Assembly: GCA_029255685.2 (NCBI GenBank)
Contig: CM055311.2
Coordinates: forward strand, 16,266,952-16,330,951
DNA length: 64,000 bases
Direction of reading: 5' to 3'
Origin: Silene conica
Lineage: Eukaryota; Streptophyta; Magnoliopsida; Caryophyllales; Caryophyllaceae
Below, piece by piece: positions 49,101-61,196 of this stretch (position 1 is its first letter; each line of letters begins with the position of its first letter). The position numbers and the translations under genes were made by a program. The notes beneath the pieces are model-generated. The model was not told the origin of the DNA. It searched no databases and worked only from the letters and a program-made list of their open reading frames with translations.

Positions 49101-52100
49101 CTCCTCTTCCTTAGAGTTTTTATCTACAATCCTGCTACCTGGGTTCCTTTGGAGGAGGTTGAGAACCGACTTTAAAGTAGCTATCTTTTCTGGTTTAGAT
49201 GTAGTCACACAGCGATGTTTCCAAAATTCAACTTCACAATCACGATCCCAATCACGTTTCCGTTTTCCACTAGACATTGCATATATTTTTTTGGTTAAAT
49301 GTTCCCTTGCTTTTCCTTTCTGAAGCATTAACTTCTTTGCTTTGACGTTTACAGGAGGTGGCTTCTGAGTTGGTTCAGCCACTGCTGCTCTAAATGCAGC
49401 TAGCAGATTTGGGTCCACGATGCTTTTCCCAGTATCTGAAGACTTTTTGCGTACAGCCTCTCGAATCTCCTGTTTCAGCTTCTGAACAGTTTCAACCGAT
49501 TCCTTGTTGTCATTAGGTCTCCTCATAATCTTTTTCACTCTCAGTCTAGCTGCATTCTTCTGTACCTTGGCATCTTTACCAGAGTCTTTTTGGTTTATAG
49601 ATTCTGTTCCTTTAATTATGTTCATTATGTCAACAGATGGACACTTCTTAATCCCCCCTTTATCATCTAAAGCTCCTTTTGAACCCTTATTGATCTTATG
49701 AACTGTTTCTGAACAGTGGATATCTGTTTTATCATTTGAAGTCCTCCGGAGACCTTTCCGGGCTTTTAATTTCTTTGTTGAAGATCCACCCACAAGCTGA
49801 ACATCAAGATGACCATTTTCATTGCTCATCTGAATACTGCACTCCAGGACACAGAAGAGACTTAAATCAGCTACCCAGCGTACTAAAACCTCAAATAGTA
49901 AGTTCACAAGAGTAGTCATGATTAATCTTATCACTCTCCTTTTAACCATCTTATCAATCATCATTACACTATTCGAACAGGAAAATACATCCACATCATG
50001 ACAAGAGTCATGCAGGAGCTTGACAGAGAAACACCTTTCTTCTCAGACTATACTATTATAACAGATGAAGAACGGGGGTATAATTGGGAATTACAACCGC
50101 TGTTTGTGGATGAATTCTTAAATCAATAGCATATGACGGTATCAATATGTTACAATCTAACACAACTGACTTGAGATCATGAGTTGGAGAAGGAAGAGAT
50201 GGGAGGAAGAACAACAAGAATTTCAGACAACAATGATCCGACTGAGATATTTTATCTTCAGTTAGTTTCACGGGGAGGGTTGATTATAAGGAGGGGACTG
50301 GGCTACGAGGTCTATCAGCATTACACATATGAGGTTATGCCACTAACCAGCCTAATAAAATACAGAGTAGGAAACAAACCCCTTAAAGGAAATCAACTTT
50401 GAGGATAGTGAAGTCGGTAGCATTCCCCAAATAAGAAAACATCAGCTTCAACTAGCCTCATATTTGTCAGTCCTATACTCCTTTTCACGGAAAAGGTTCA
50501 CTGAAACTCCCCAAATGTAATTTCTAAGAGCCAAAATGTTGAACATGGTGAATCAAATTGGTAAACATACAACAACAGTACATACACAAAAGAAACAAAA
50601 GAACCACAAAGTGTCAAATATGGAGTAAAGTAATTCTGATTTTCTGACTGCCGAGCCACATAACTGAACAGACTCTGTGAACCAGACTTAAGAAACATAA
50701 CAGATCAAAGAAGACAGCTCGATAAATCCCCAGCTACGTGACGAAGTAGTATATCTCGCTGTCTCAGGATAAAGATGCTAGAATATGCAGGTAGAAGCAA
50801 ACCAGCCCTACGATTTTCATCCTTAAGAAACACCAAGCTAATCAAAATACTACCCTCCATCCAAAGTCATTGTCCTATTTGACTTTGGTGATCAACCAGT
50901 GTCAACCTTGACCATCAATCTCTCCAATATAGTATTCTAGCTATCGTATATTGTGAGAAAATATCGGTCGAACTCGACATCTTTTGGCCGTCAAACTCAA
51001 ATAGGGGAAAAATATTAATGAAATTAAGATTAAAAGGAAACCAAGAGATGTCAAAAATATCTTAGAAGGAGGCAAAGGTGCCAGCCTCACACAAAACAAG
51101 GGAAGCTAATACAGCCAATAGGTAACATTGGAGGTATCAAACTTCATGGTTATTTTATGTAAAACACCTCATGAGTATTAGAGTAGTAAACAACTTATAT
51201 ACATTGCCCCTCTTAATCATGTAGGACAATCCCATATCCCAACAATCTTCGCAACTCATCTTGTTATGCCTCACACGAGATAATTTGATCAAAATAGCAA
51301 AGTTACCTAGCTTTGCGATGACAATTACCCTTCTATACAGTAATCCTAAAACTCTGTCAGAGTGAAGTCGTGTGATAATTTTGGATCAACAGAAGATATC
51401 AAGATAATGCACAAGTCTAATCAAGGTCTAGGTAGAATAAATGAGTGAATTTGAGACTGTAAATACTTTACAGAAATTATACCTGCTTTCTGTATGCTTC
51501 CTTTTCTTAACAGCTTTAGATATAATATTAGTTTTTCGATCAGCCAAATTTTCATCTGCTGGAGAGTTTGTCTCTGGAGCATGTAATGACTTGTCTGTGA
51601 ATAAAAAATGTTAAAAAGTCAACAGCAATTTCATTCTGAATAAGGGCAACAGTTGTCACTTTGCAACAGTATACAAACAACTCATTTAGCATCAATAACA
51701 CTTACTGGATGAGGTTGAAGCTAAAGCCAATTTCAGGTCAGGGGATATACTTGACTCCTCTCCATTTGGACCCCACTCATCATCAAGCTCTTCAAGCTTT
51801 ACAGATACAATGGTTGGCTGTGGCTTCCCCTGATCCAATGGTTTATTTGCTTTAGACGAACAAGAATTAGGGGTCCACGTCAATTGTTCGATTCCACAAC
51901 AATTTGTGACATCATGGTTGGATACACAATTAGCAATGGACACTTTTGCCATATCATCACCACCAACCCTAGAGACAACAAGAGCCGTTTCTCCATCATC
52001 AGCAATAGATATTGACACTTTTCCAGAACATGTGTGAACCAAAGAATGATGATCCCCAATTGATAAGCTTAGTTGACCTTCTGTGTTGGACATTTCTTTA

Positions 52101-55100
52101 GACTCAAACTTCTGCTCTGCTCCACCACCAAGGCATCTGCATTCAGACACAAAGTAATTCAAAATTTGACAAATAAGCAATTCTAAAGAGGACCACCAAA
52201 TACATAAAAAAAAGTCTGGAACACCATTAACAGTATCATATTGCCTCTAAGGAGGATCTATCCTAGGCAGGACTGGTAAGATGGAGTGGGTGAGGGGAAG
52301 TTGCAATGGGGTATTCCAGATATAACCCCTCATGAGGAATGTAACCATTGTCAACGTCGGTGCAATGCCATAACTAGAAGAACATTAGACAAAAAAAAAA
52401 AGCGACCCTGATGAGACAAATCACAATAACTGGGATGCGATTACAAAGTTACCTAGGACACAACCATGTGTCAACCTCTGAGCCTTCCGGGTCAAATCCC
52501 ACACAGAAAGCATGATACCTGTCACAATATCAAGACATAACCATTAAAAGAATTCTTGCTTCCTGAAAATACGGAAAGGGAAAGAAGTCTCAACATGCTG
52601 CTAGTGTAAGTTCAAACCCTGTGTGTGTAGTTTTGACTGCCCTCTATAGTTTGCTTACAACTCCCGCCACAAGAGTCTTAGACTCTTAGAGAAAGGGAGA
52701 ACAAATCATGATGTTCTCATGTTAAAAAAAAAAAGCTTCCAAAAAGAAGAGAAGGGAAAGAAAATAAATAAAAAGTTAAGTATAGAAAATATATATTTCA
52801 ACTTAATCACGTTAAAACTCCAAAAGATATATGATCCAAATAGCTCACAAATTAATTCAAAAATAAAAAGCTTGAAGATGATGCATATAAATATTACTCC
52901 CTCCATCTCAATCATTTGTTTACCTTTTTTTTTTCTTTGAGAGGGTTGTTTTAATCAACGGTAAGCAAATGACTGGAACAGAATGAGTATAATTAACATT
53001 TAGCATAAGTCTGAAAAGATGAGCAAACAACCATATATCACATGAATCACAAGCAATAGATGTATCGAGGGCCAACACTTCTTCAGGGGTCAATGATCCA
53101 CTCCGGATTTTGCAGCCAACTCCATCCAAACAGGTGACTGCCTACAAATGTAGTGCAATGCAATCACATAGGTTAAGCAACTGGAACAATGTTTGTCATA
53201 AAAGAGAAATCAATGCATTACAGGGTAGAGGATTCAACATTGACTGAGGCCTTAATTTTTGTCTATACAAGAGGACAGTGAATAGAAATACAAGGTGATA
53301 AACAAACAAACAAAGAGACCAGATTATATCATATTTCGATTAAGCTAGCAGTTTCATTCACCTACACCCTCAGCTCTCATGAAATCAATCGGCCAAAGAC
53401 AAGTAATCAATCAGTACCTCACTCCCAGCACCCTGCTTGAGGCTAGTCACCTAATTAGCTACAAGGTCTTATTGGTAGTCGTGGTACCTAGATTTTTATA
53501 TCCCCATGCTACTAGCTGTACCATGGAAGCTATATGAATAATAAAAAGAACATCCCTAACAGAAGCAGCCATATACACCATTGACATGCAAGAATAAATT
53601 TGAGTAATCAATTTAAATGACCCTCAGCTTCCAAAGGATCACAATTTTAAATCTAGATTTCAATCTCAAGACAATTGTTTGAAACTATGTCGATCTCAAA
53701 CTAAAAGAGTCTAAATGAATAGATAAGAGTTGAGTGAAATTTGTGAATTCACAATTTTAAGTGGTGTAGAGTACCTTCCAAGGCTGTTTTGCCAAAGATT
53801 TAAACAAAGGGTGAGCAGTGAGTTTTGGCTCATAATGCGTTTGCCGAAAACAAGGAGACAACCTATGTGCGTATACAATTCCGAAGCGGGAAGAAGGGAA
53901 AAATAAGAGAAAAGAGGTCCCCGTCCCCTTTTGGGACTATTGGATTTAAGACTTTACGGTAGGATAATCAGTTGAATACCATTTGGCATGCAGCAATATT
54001 CTAAAGCCAAAGTGGTTACTAGTGAGCATGATAGCTTTATAGCATTTCCAATAGTAAAACTTGAAAAAATTACATTTTCATCAATGTAGTATGATGGGAA
54101 TGCCAGCTTGCTATCCTTCTCTTCAATACACCAATCATCATCTCTGAAAAGAAGTATTATGTAAGCATTAGAAAATGAGTTGTAGTCCTGACTCCTGATA
54201 CAGAAGAGGGTAAAAAGTTACAAATATAACACCAGCCAGACTAGTGATAAAATTATATTAATACCTGGAGTCTAAGTCCTCGTCCGATTTGCTGCTGCCA
54301 ATAGTGTCAAAAACCTTCATTCATAGGGAAGCATTACAACATTGGAAATGATGGCATTAACAAAGAGAAAATTTGGCTCAAGGATGATATTCCACTTGCT
54401 AAAAAAGGTGTTAGCAATTATGGGAGGGGGGAGGCATCAATCTGATTCAATAGGAGTTCATAAGAAAACTCACTGGAATACAGGTGATTAGCTGAAATTC
54501 ATTTTGACACAGAGGGCAGAGATTTGTGATAGTGGCCCAGTTGTCAATGCAGTCAAAACAAAACCTGAATATCCAAACAAATTAAAATTAATCTTCGATG
54601 ATCATATAAGGGTAGACAGCACCTACAGAAATATTGGAATCTCTGTACCAGTGCTGGCAACAATCCAAAACTCCCCGATCAACTACGATGTCCATACATA
54701 TCCCACATCTTTCACCCTCATCACCAAAGTTTTCCTGAACAAAAGATTGTACATGGAAATTATTAACATTTAATAATGCATCAGACAGAATAACAACACT
54801 CACTAATCACTATAAGCAGGCTTTATCGAAACCATTCCAGCTATAAAAAACGAACAATATAATGTTTTCTCATAAACTAATTAGTAGAACAGCAACGCAA
54901 CACCTGTTTATGACCGGATATAAAACCTAAGATTCTGCATCAACCATTTCCTTTGAGCTTAAACATTCATAGACATCAAAAAACAGCTAATAGGGAAAGC
55001 TATTGCTCAAAACCTCAAAGGGTGCACAATTTATCATACTAGAGCAACATAGTTATTATTGGCATCAATAACCGGGTTACAGTACATGGGATAAGGCAGT

Positions 55101-55416
55101 TGTACATCGTACAACAGTCTTAATTGAGTTTCTCTTTTTGAAACAGGTTAGCCCTTGCTTGAAATTACGCCAACAAAAAGAGATTGAGAGGTACGCAAAA
55201 CGCAAACCACATTCCCGATTATTGAATTATTCATCACCAAGCCAAACAACACATATACTGATATACTAGAGGAATTGATAAAACAGCATGAAACCAATCC
55301 AATCCAAAAGCAATGATTGAAAACAAAATGCATACATTATCAACATCGACTTCGACTTCAACTGTATCTTCCTCTGAAACCACATTACTGAACAAATCCA
55401 CTTCCATATCCATCAT
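46122..55416 (-). CDS. PHD and RING finger protein, At4g10930/PHRF1-like
   Basis: Thirteen exons on the minus strand, all with GT-AG borders and joining to 3564 nt (1187 residues): 55416-55336, 54734-54649, 54564-54474, 54314-54265, 54143-54074, 53141-53032, 52518-52453, 52136-51706, 51594-51483, 49836-48639, 48528-48454, 47476-46499 and 46337-46122. Residues 37-75 form a C3HC4 RING (CGIC, CQHW, CFDC, CPLC). Residues about 130-186 form a C4HC3 PHD finger (CDSCDIW, YHAFC, WLCPRC). The middle is basic and low-complexity ([22 protein letters not shown]). An acidic stretch follows ([12 protein letters not shown]), and the end ([18 protein letters not shown]) resembles the conserved C-terminal domain of PHRF1/SCAF-type proteins, which contact RNA polymerase II. 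A nuclear RING-PHD regulator is inferred; substrates are unknown. The 5' leader has its own intron (55471-55749). The start could be Met1 or Met2. No break was seen. Confidence 0.9.
50853..51012. mobile_element. Stowaway-like MITE in an intron of the PHD-RING gene
   Basis: The left end CCCTCCATCCAAAGTCATTG follows a TA. The right side has a weak complementary stretch (GTCAAACTCAAATAGGGG), so the element is diverged or truncated. It lies in the intron between 49837 and 51482. Confidence 0.5.
52897..52987. mobile_element. Stowaway-like MITE in an intron of the PHD-RING gene
   Basis: 91 bp, left end CTCCCTCCATCTCAATCATT. The right end in reverse complement is CTCATTCTGTTCCAGTCATT. It is flanked by TA at 52895-52896 and 52988-52989. 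It is the same family as the element in SINAT intron 1 and lies between exons 6 and 7 of the gene. Confidence 0.72.
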
Positions 55417-55843
55417 CTACTCCCTCCTCAGTCCTCACCAACTTCTTCAATCAACTCAGTTCGTAATCTTCTGTAACAAAGCGATAGTAACACCAAATTA
55501 TAAGCATAAACTAACTCCTAAAATTAGAAATTCACCACCACATAATCAAATTGTAAACGTTAACTAAAACCCCAAAATCAGAAACAGTGTATTTATTAAC
55601 GAATTGGAAATCAGCAAGCCTAAAAGTTGAAAATAACGAGAAATTAGCGTTTCGATCAGGAATTAGGGTTTCCGATTAAACGCGGGAAACAAAGTAAAAT
55701 TGCGATCGATTGGTAGGTGAAAAAATGTTTGAGGAATAGAGAAACAAACCTGGAATTAAGCGAGAGAAATAAAGAGTGACATTGTTGAATTTAGTAGTCA
55801 AAATTGAGACGAAAAATAATTGTTAATTGAATAATAATTGGGG
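55417..55843 (-). promoter_or_regulatory. 5' leader of the PHD-RING gene with a leader intron
   Basis: Reading on the minus strand, a donor (CCAG followed by GTTTGTTTC at 55749) and an acceptor (TTACAG ending at 55471) frame an intron of about 280 bp upstream of the ATG. The leader exons are purine-rich. The transcription start is not resolved but should lie near 55800, by the ATT microsatellite. Confidence 0.55.

Positions 55844-55876
<33 letters not shown>
55844..55876. repeat. (ATT)n microsatellite upstream of the PHD-RING gene
   Basis: About ten ATT units in the presumed promoter or leader region of the minus-strand gene. Confidence 0.95.
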
Positions 55877-55928
55877 TCAGGAAGGATGGTGTAAAGTTTG
55901 CTACCAATGCGATTTCTTTTTAATCAAA

Positions 55929-57919
55929 CTAGTTTTATGCCCGTACAAAAAATGTACGGGTCTATTTCTAAAAAATTCGTAAATATATTAAAAAAGTAGT
56001 ACAAATATAATTTAATATGAACTTAAATGAGAAATATATAAATTATGAATTCGGGGATGATTTTGACTCCAAATAATTGATTTACTGGTATAATTAATTT
56101 TTTTTTAATGATTATATAAATTGAAATAAATAATCATGACATTATGAAATAAATTTGAACCATGTAAAATAGATAAAGAAATTGTATTGTATTTCTATAT
56201 CTTACCCTTTAAATAACTTACTCTCTAAATGAAAATAAAATGATAGAAATATTTTTAATAGCAGTCTCTTAAAATTTGTGGATGATTTTATAAAGAAAAT
56301 AATAATGTATTGTTATTAAGACCATCTTTTTACTCGATGTTAACGTAGTTTTAATTGACTAATTCTCGAAAGTTGTTATATTTTCTTAAAAATCGTAAAT
56401 TTATAATTTTTTTTTGTTAATTTAATGGGTTGGGTTTATTTGATCTTATTCAAAAAAAATTGATCTACGTTTATTTCATTTTTTAATCTACGTTTTTTTG
56501 TTAATTTTTATCTCCTCGTGTATTTTTTTAATTTTTTTAATTTTATGGGTTGGGTTTATTTGATCTTATTCAAAAATCTTTGATCTACGTTTCTTTCATT
56601 TTTTAATTTACGTTTTTTTGTTAATTTTTATCTCCTCGTGTATTTTTTTCATTTTTTAGATATACGTATGTTTGTTAATTTGTAACCCTTTGTATAATTT
56701 TTTTCGTTTTTTTTTCGTTTTTCATACCTCTAAATATTTGTTAATTACTTCTAATTGTCCAACCTTTTTTAATATTGTTGAGTTTTATGTTTCTGGGCAA
56801 AATTTTAGTGATTTTTTTATTTTCGAATTTGGAGTAAAGTTTTTTTTTTTATTATTATGGAGATAAAAATTATTTGTAACTTTAGAATGTTAAATGGAGA
56901 AAAGTAAAAAGAAGAAAAATTAAAGCTCCTTGTGTGAGTGGTGGGACATGGCGAGAAAGAAAGTTTTTAATTTCCTAAAATTAAGCAACCAATGAAAAAA
57001 CAGGAAAAGTTGTTCCTTTTATTGATAACGGATTTAATCTAAAACCGTATATAATAAAACGGCATTGTATATTTTTGTTGACCCCAACTATTTCTGAGCT
57101 TGTAAAAATATATATTTTGGGCTAATAGACAACCATAAAAACATGGATCAATATAGATGCATGAGTCGACAATATCACCTAATAATAATTATTACTCGTA
57201 TTATTTTATGTAGCCTTAATTTACCATTTCGCAAAATTCTACTTTACGACGGTCGCACATGCGACCAGTAGGAAAGTGATCACATTTTGATACGTAGTGA
57301 CCACTTTTGATTAAATAGTGACCTTTTTTTTCATATTTTTGGAAATATAGATATTTTTAGGATTTATTTTTCATCAAAATCTTAAAATTTGGGCCTCGTG
57401 TTAAATTTAATGTATATGTTTATATAGTATATAAATTTGCTTTTATACATTTTAATTGTCACAAATTATAGAGTAATACGGTCTCATATAAAAAGTTGTT
57501 CCTTTAGTGCTAATAAACAATTTTTCTTTTTATATATGTTGATTGTCTTATGGTAGGAGAGTATGAGACCGTTCATACAAAAATTCTAATTTAATTTTAA
57601 TTGTCAAGGTTTTCAAGAGGTTAATTTTCCGGAATTGTAATTTTTTTTTATTAAAATTTGTTGTCCCCTATATAGATTTCCGATTTTCTTAAAATTTTCT
57701 TTTATTGTAATGTTGAATGTGATTAATTTTTTTTTATTATAAGCTTTTTAACATATGAATATGTATATGGAAAATAATAAGAAATGAGGAGAGAGGGTAA
57801 TTAATTGGAGAGAGAAGGTGGAGAGAGTGGGGTTGGTTAATTTGTAAAAAAAACAAAAAAAAAAAAATATTCCAGCCAATCACAAGCCTAGAAAAAACCT
57901 TCCTTTTATAGATAGGGGA
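55929..57919 (-). mobile_element. non-autonomous Helitron, 1.99 kb
   Basis: On the minus strand it starts TCCCCTATCTATAAAAGGAA at 57919 and ends with a hairpin (CCCGTACATTTTTTGTACGGGC in two arms), spacer ATAAAA and CTAG at 55929, with A and T in the flanks. It has no coding capacity. It carries two tandem copies of a 120 bp AT-rich segment (56424-56663). Confidence 0.72.
56424..56663. repeat. 120 bp tandem duplication inside a Helitron
   Basis: Two copies starting ATGGGTTGGGTTTATTTGAT at 56425 and 56545, with only a few differences. Confidence 0.92.
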
Positions 57920-58031
57920 TAATGATGATGATGACGAAGACGACTATACGCGGTTCATCCCACCACTCCACGCCAAATGAAACACACAAATGCGTGAGCT
58001 ATATGACTTTAATTAATACTCATAATACTAA

Positions 58032-59880
58032 CTAGCTTAGAACCCGTGCACTTTTACACGGACATGCATAAAAAATATATAAATAGTCATTTGAAATTTA
58101 TTATAGGTATACTTTTATTCAATATTATAGTATGAATGTAAAATATTTTGCACATTCAAATTAAAGTACAATATTGTATTGAGATTTAACATTTATAATT
58201 CTCCTAACATTCAGATAAAATTTGTATACTAATCGGTCAAAATTTTGTATGCACGTGTGTGATATCTTCACCCAAGCATTCATAATCCCATATGTTTAAT
58301 TATACTCATATCTTATTTCATATCGATGATAACTTTGAGAGTAAACGAAATACACTCGTCCCATAACTTTTATAAATCATTAGTTAAAAAATATCTTTAA
58401 TTCTTAAATCATGAAAAATGCAAACATATTTGATGTGTAGGTAGTATCCCGTCCCATTACCCATCACAGATTCACGGGTGAAATATGTGTACCCGTACCC
58501 CTCTACAAAGGCTCTACCCATACTCGCTCCATCGGGGTTGTATCCGAACAACTAACATCTTTATTTTTTAGTAATAATCACAATATACATGATCCAAATA
58601 ATTATAGTTATAATGTACACATGTAAAATAAGTATTGTATTGCATAAGAGGTATACATATGATGTTTACATATCATTGTTTCCTTATGTTTTTAACACGA
58701 CACAACAATCTCCGTGTAATTTTTAATGACATAGTACGATATGGATCGTATGAAGTTAAATTAAGATGATAGAAATGTGTCATATAAAAGAATAATTTTT
58801 ATGATTTTAAAAATATGAAAATAATAAAAACTTTATATAATCTGCTAATTATTTTTTTCCTATAATCTGTTAATTTAATATGATAGTGAATCTTGTTAAA
58901 CAATTGTTAATCTTATATCCGTTATTATAATTTCTCTTGTTTCGCCTAATAGAACTTTAAATAGTTAAAGGCTAAAACTCGTTACTACCCATATTTTTTG
59001 GTGAGGGTATATAGATTTTTTGTGCACTTTTTACACAAAATTAATATAAACTTTTGACCTAACACCCTTAGTAGAACATGGTTATGATGTTGAAAAACAC
59101 ACATAAATAATTGGCTAATTATAGGCTAACTACATATACCCATATTTAAAAAAAAATTCTTACAAACTATAAGTATGGTACTCTTGCATAATAATATACA
59201 CATAAATAATATGAAATAGTATAATTTATTGTCTTAAATTGTACACCAGTTTTACCATATTCGTAATGTACTATAATTCTGAATGATTTGTTTGTCTTTT
59301 ATTCTTTGATTATTGAAGAGCATGGCTGGGGTATACTCGGTCTATAAAGTTTAGTATTGTTATATTTATAATTTATTCAGTAGTTAGTTTTTTTTATTAC
59401 AATCTGATAATAATGACCATAAAATATACTATGATACAACTTTTCTTAATAGAGTTAAATTTATTCAATAGCTTTTTGTGAATAATAATAATATACTTTA
59501 TAAAGGATTTTATCCCATATATTGGACGGTTATAAAAACATTGTTGTTCATAAAAGATTGACTCAATATTGCTTATCTGATTGGTTCTTTAAATAAATAT
59601 TATTTGCCCTTTTTTCAAGTGTATTTCTTTGATTGATTATTTAAAGCGTGCTGTTGCCTTTTTTCCCGAGGGTATTTATTTGATTGTTTGTTAATAATTA
59701 TATAAATATTCTTTTCGAAAGTTAATATAGATGGAAAGGAAAAGGAATTCATTATATTAGTTGCGATTTTTCAGTGCATTTTATTGATTAATTATTAAAG
59801 AATATCCAAAGAATGATTTGGGAAAATTTTGTATCATCTATCACATTTAATCAATAGAATATTTCTATAAATAAGAAGGA
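58032..59880 (-). mobile_element. non-autonomous Helitron, 1.85 kb
   Basis: On the minus strand it starts TCCTTCTTATTTATAGAAAT at 59880 and ends with a hairpin (CCGTGTAAAAGTGCACGGG), spacer TTCTAAG and CTAG at 58032, flanked by A and T. It starts about 110 bp after the previous Helitron. It is AT-rich with no coding capacity. Confidence 0.68.
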
Positions 59881-59928
59881 TATTTAGGCGGGAAAAACAA
59901 TTTATGAGAGTCAATGTGGGGTTGCCAC

Positions 59929-61182
59929 TGTTGGGAAATGTGTCCTCAACAATAGTGCGATCACATATATAATAAATCTCATGACGAGAATGCGCAAGGG
60001 ATGATACGAATTATTAGTCAACTGACCAACATTAATCGGTAATGATTGGCTAGCTAAAGTTTGACATTACTGTCGTATGACGGTGGTGGTCAATTGATCC
60101 CTTTAGGTCACACCTTTAGGAAAATTCCCTTAATTGATAAAGTGATCAAATGTATATTGATACGATTTGATCATATTCCTTAAACTCGTATATCGAGAAA
60201 TTAGAGGTTAAATCTTATTGTAAGATTTATGTTTAAAATTGAAACGTGTCAATTGTTAAACATTAAACGATATTTTATAATATCATAATTAGAATGAATC
60301 GGGTTATAATTAATACAAAGGTTGTAAATCGTATTGACGATAAAATTATTCATTTTATATTTGTAATTTTGAATTACATGTCAATTGATAAATATGATTT
60401 ATTTAATATATATATATAATATTTATATGATAAATATTTATATTAAGATAATTTTATTACTATGTGACATATAAGATGTCACATTATACAATTGACAAAG
60501 TTGTAAAATGAAATCCATTTTATGGATTAAGGGTGCCGGTTTTGGTGAGGGTTGTTAATGGTATGATTAGTGTTTATTAGGGTATAAACACAATCATTAA
60601 AGGTGTCTTGAAAGACTACCTATAGCCACCCTAAGAAACCTTGAGAAGAGAACTTGTCCCCTTCTTTTCTCCTTCCCATACCCGGCCACCACTCCCCATA
60701 CTCCTTAGTTAAGTGTTAATTAAAGACTAGGGTTTAAGTTAATATATAAGATATACTAACACCCTCATTCTTCCTCTCTTCTTACCCTAGCCGAAAAATC
60801 ACAAAGTAAGAGAGAATATTTCTAACCTCTAAATATATATTATAAGATAATAATATCATACTATTTTGTAGTATTGAAATAATATTCTAATTAGAGAGAT
60901 TAGAATAAGTTTAAGGAGAAACCGGTTTTGTGCTAGCTTGTTCAAGATCTCGGTTGGTTAAGAGATAGTCTTGGTGCATCCAAAGGAGGTATTCTAATTT
61001 GGGTACTTGGAGGATCATCCTTGCCATTCTCGTGGACCGTGTGTAAGGGTTCAATATCTCCTTATAATTTCCGCATATTTTAGCATGCATAAGATCGTTT
61101 TAACTAGTATATTAAAATGTTAATTACAAGGTTAGTTTAGTATGACTAAAATTAGTTTATGAGTAACTAATAAAACCCAACA
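59929..61182 (+). mobile_element. 5' LTR of the second gag-bearing element
   Basis: Begins TGTTGGGAAATGTGTCCTCA and ends ACCCAACA, 1254 bp. Blocks such as GGTAATGATTGGCT and TTGATCCCTTTAGGTCA correspond to the start of the LTR of the other element read on its own strand. Confidence 0.88.
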
Positions 61183-61184
61183 AT

Positions 61185-61196
61185 TGGTATCAGAGC
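61185..61196 (+). other. primer binding site (initiator tRNA-Met)
   Basis: TGGTATCAGAGC two bases after the LTR end. Confidence 0.95.

Noticed and set aside
49504-49701. Plus-strand frames opposite the PHD-RING exons
   Set aside because: Shadows of the minus-strand coding exon 10, which carries the recognisable protein.
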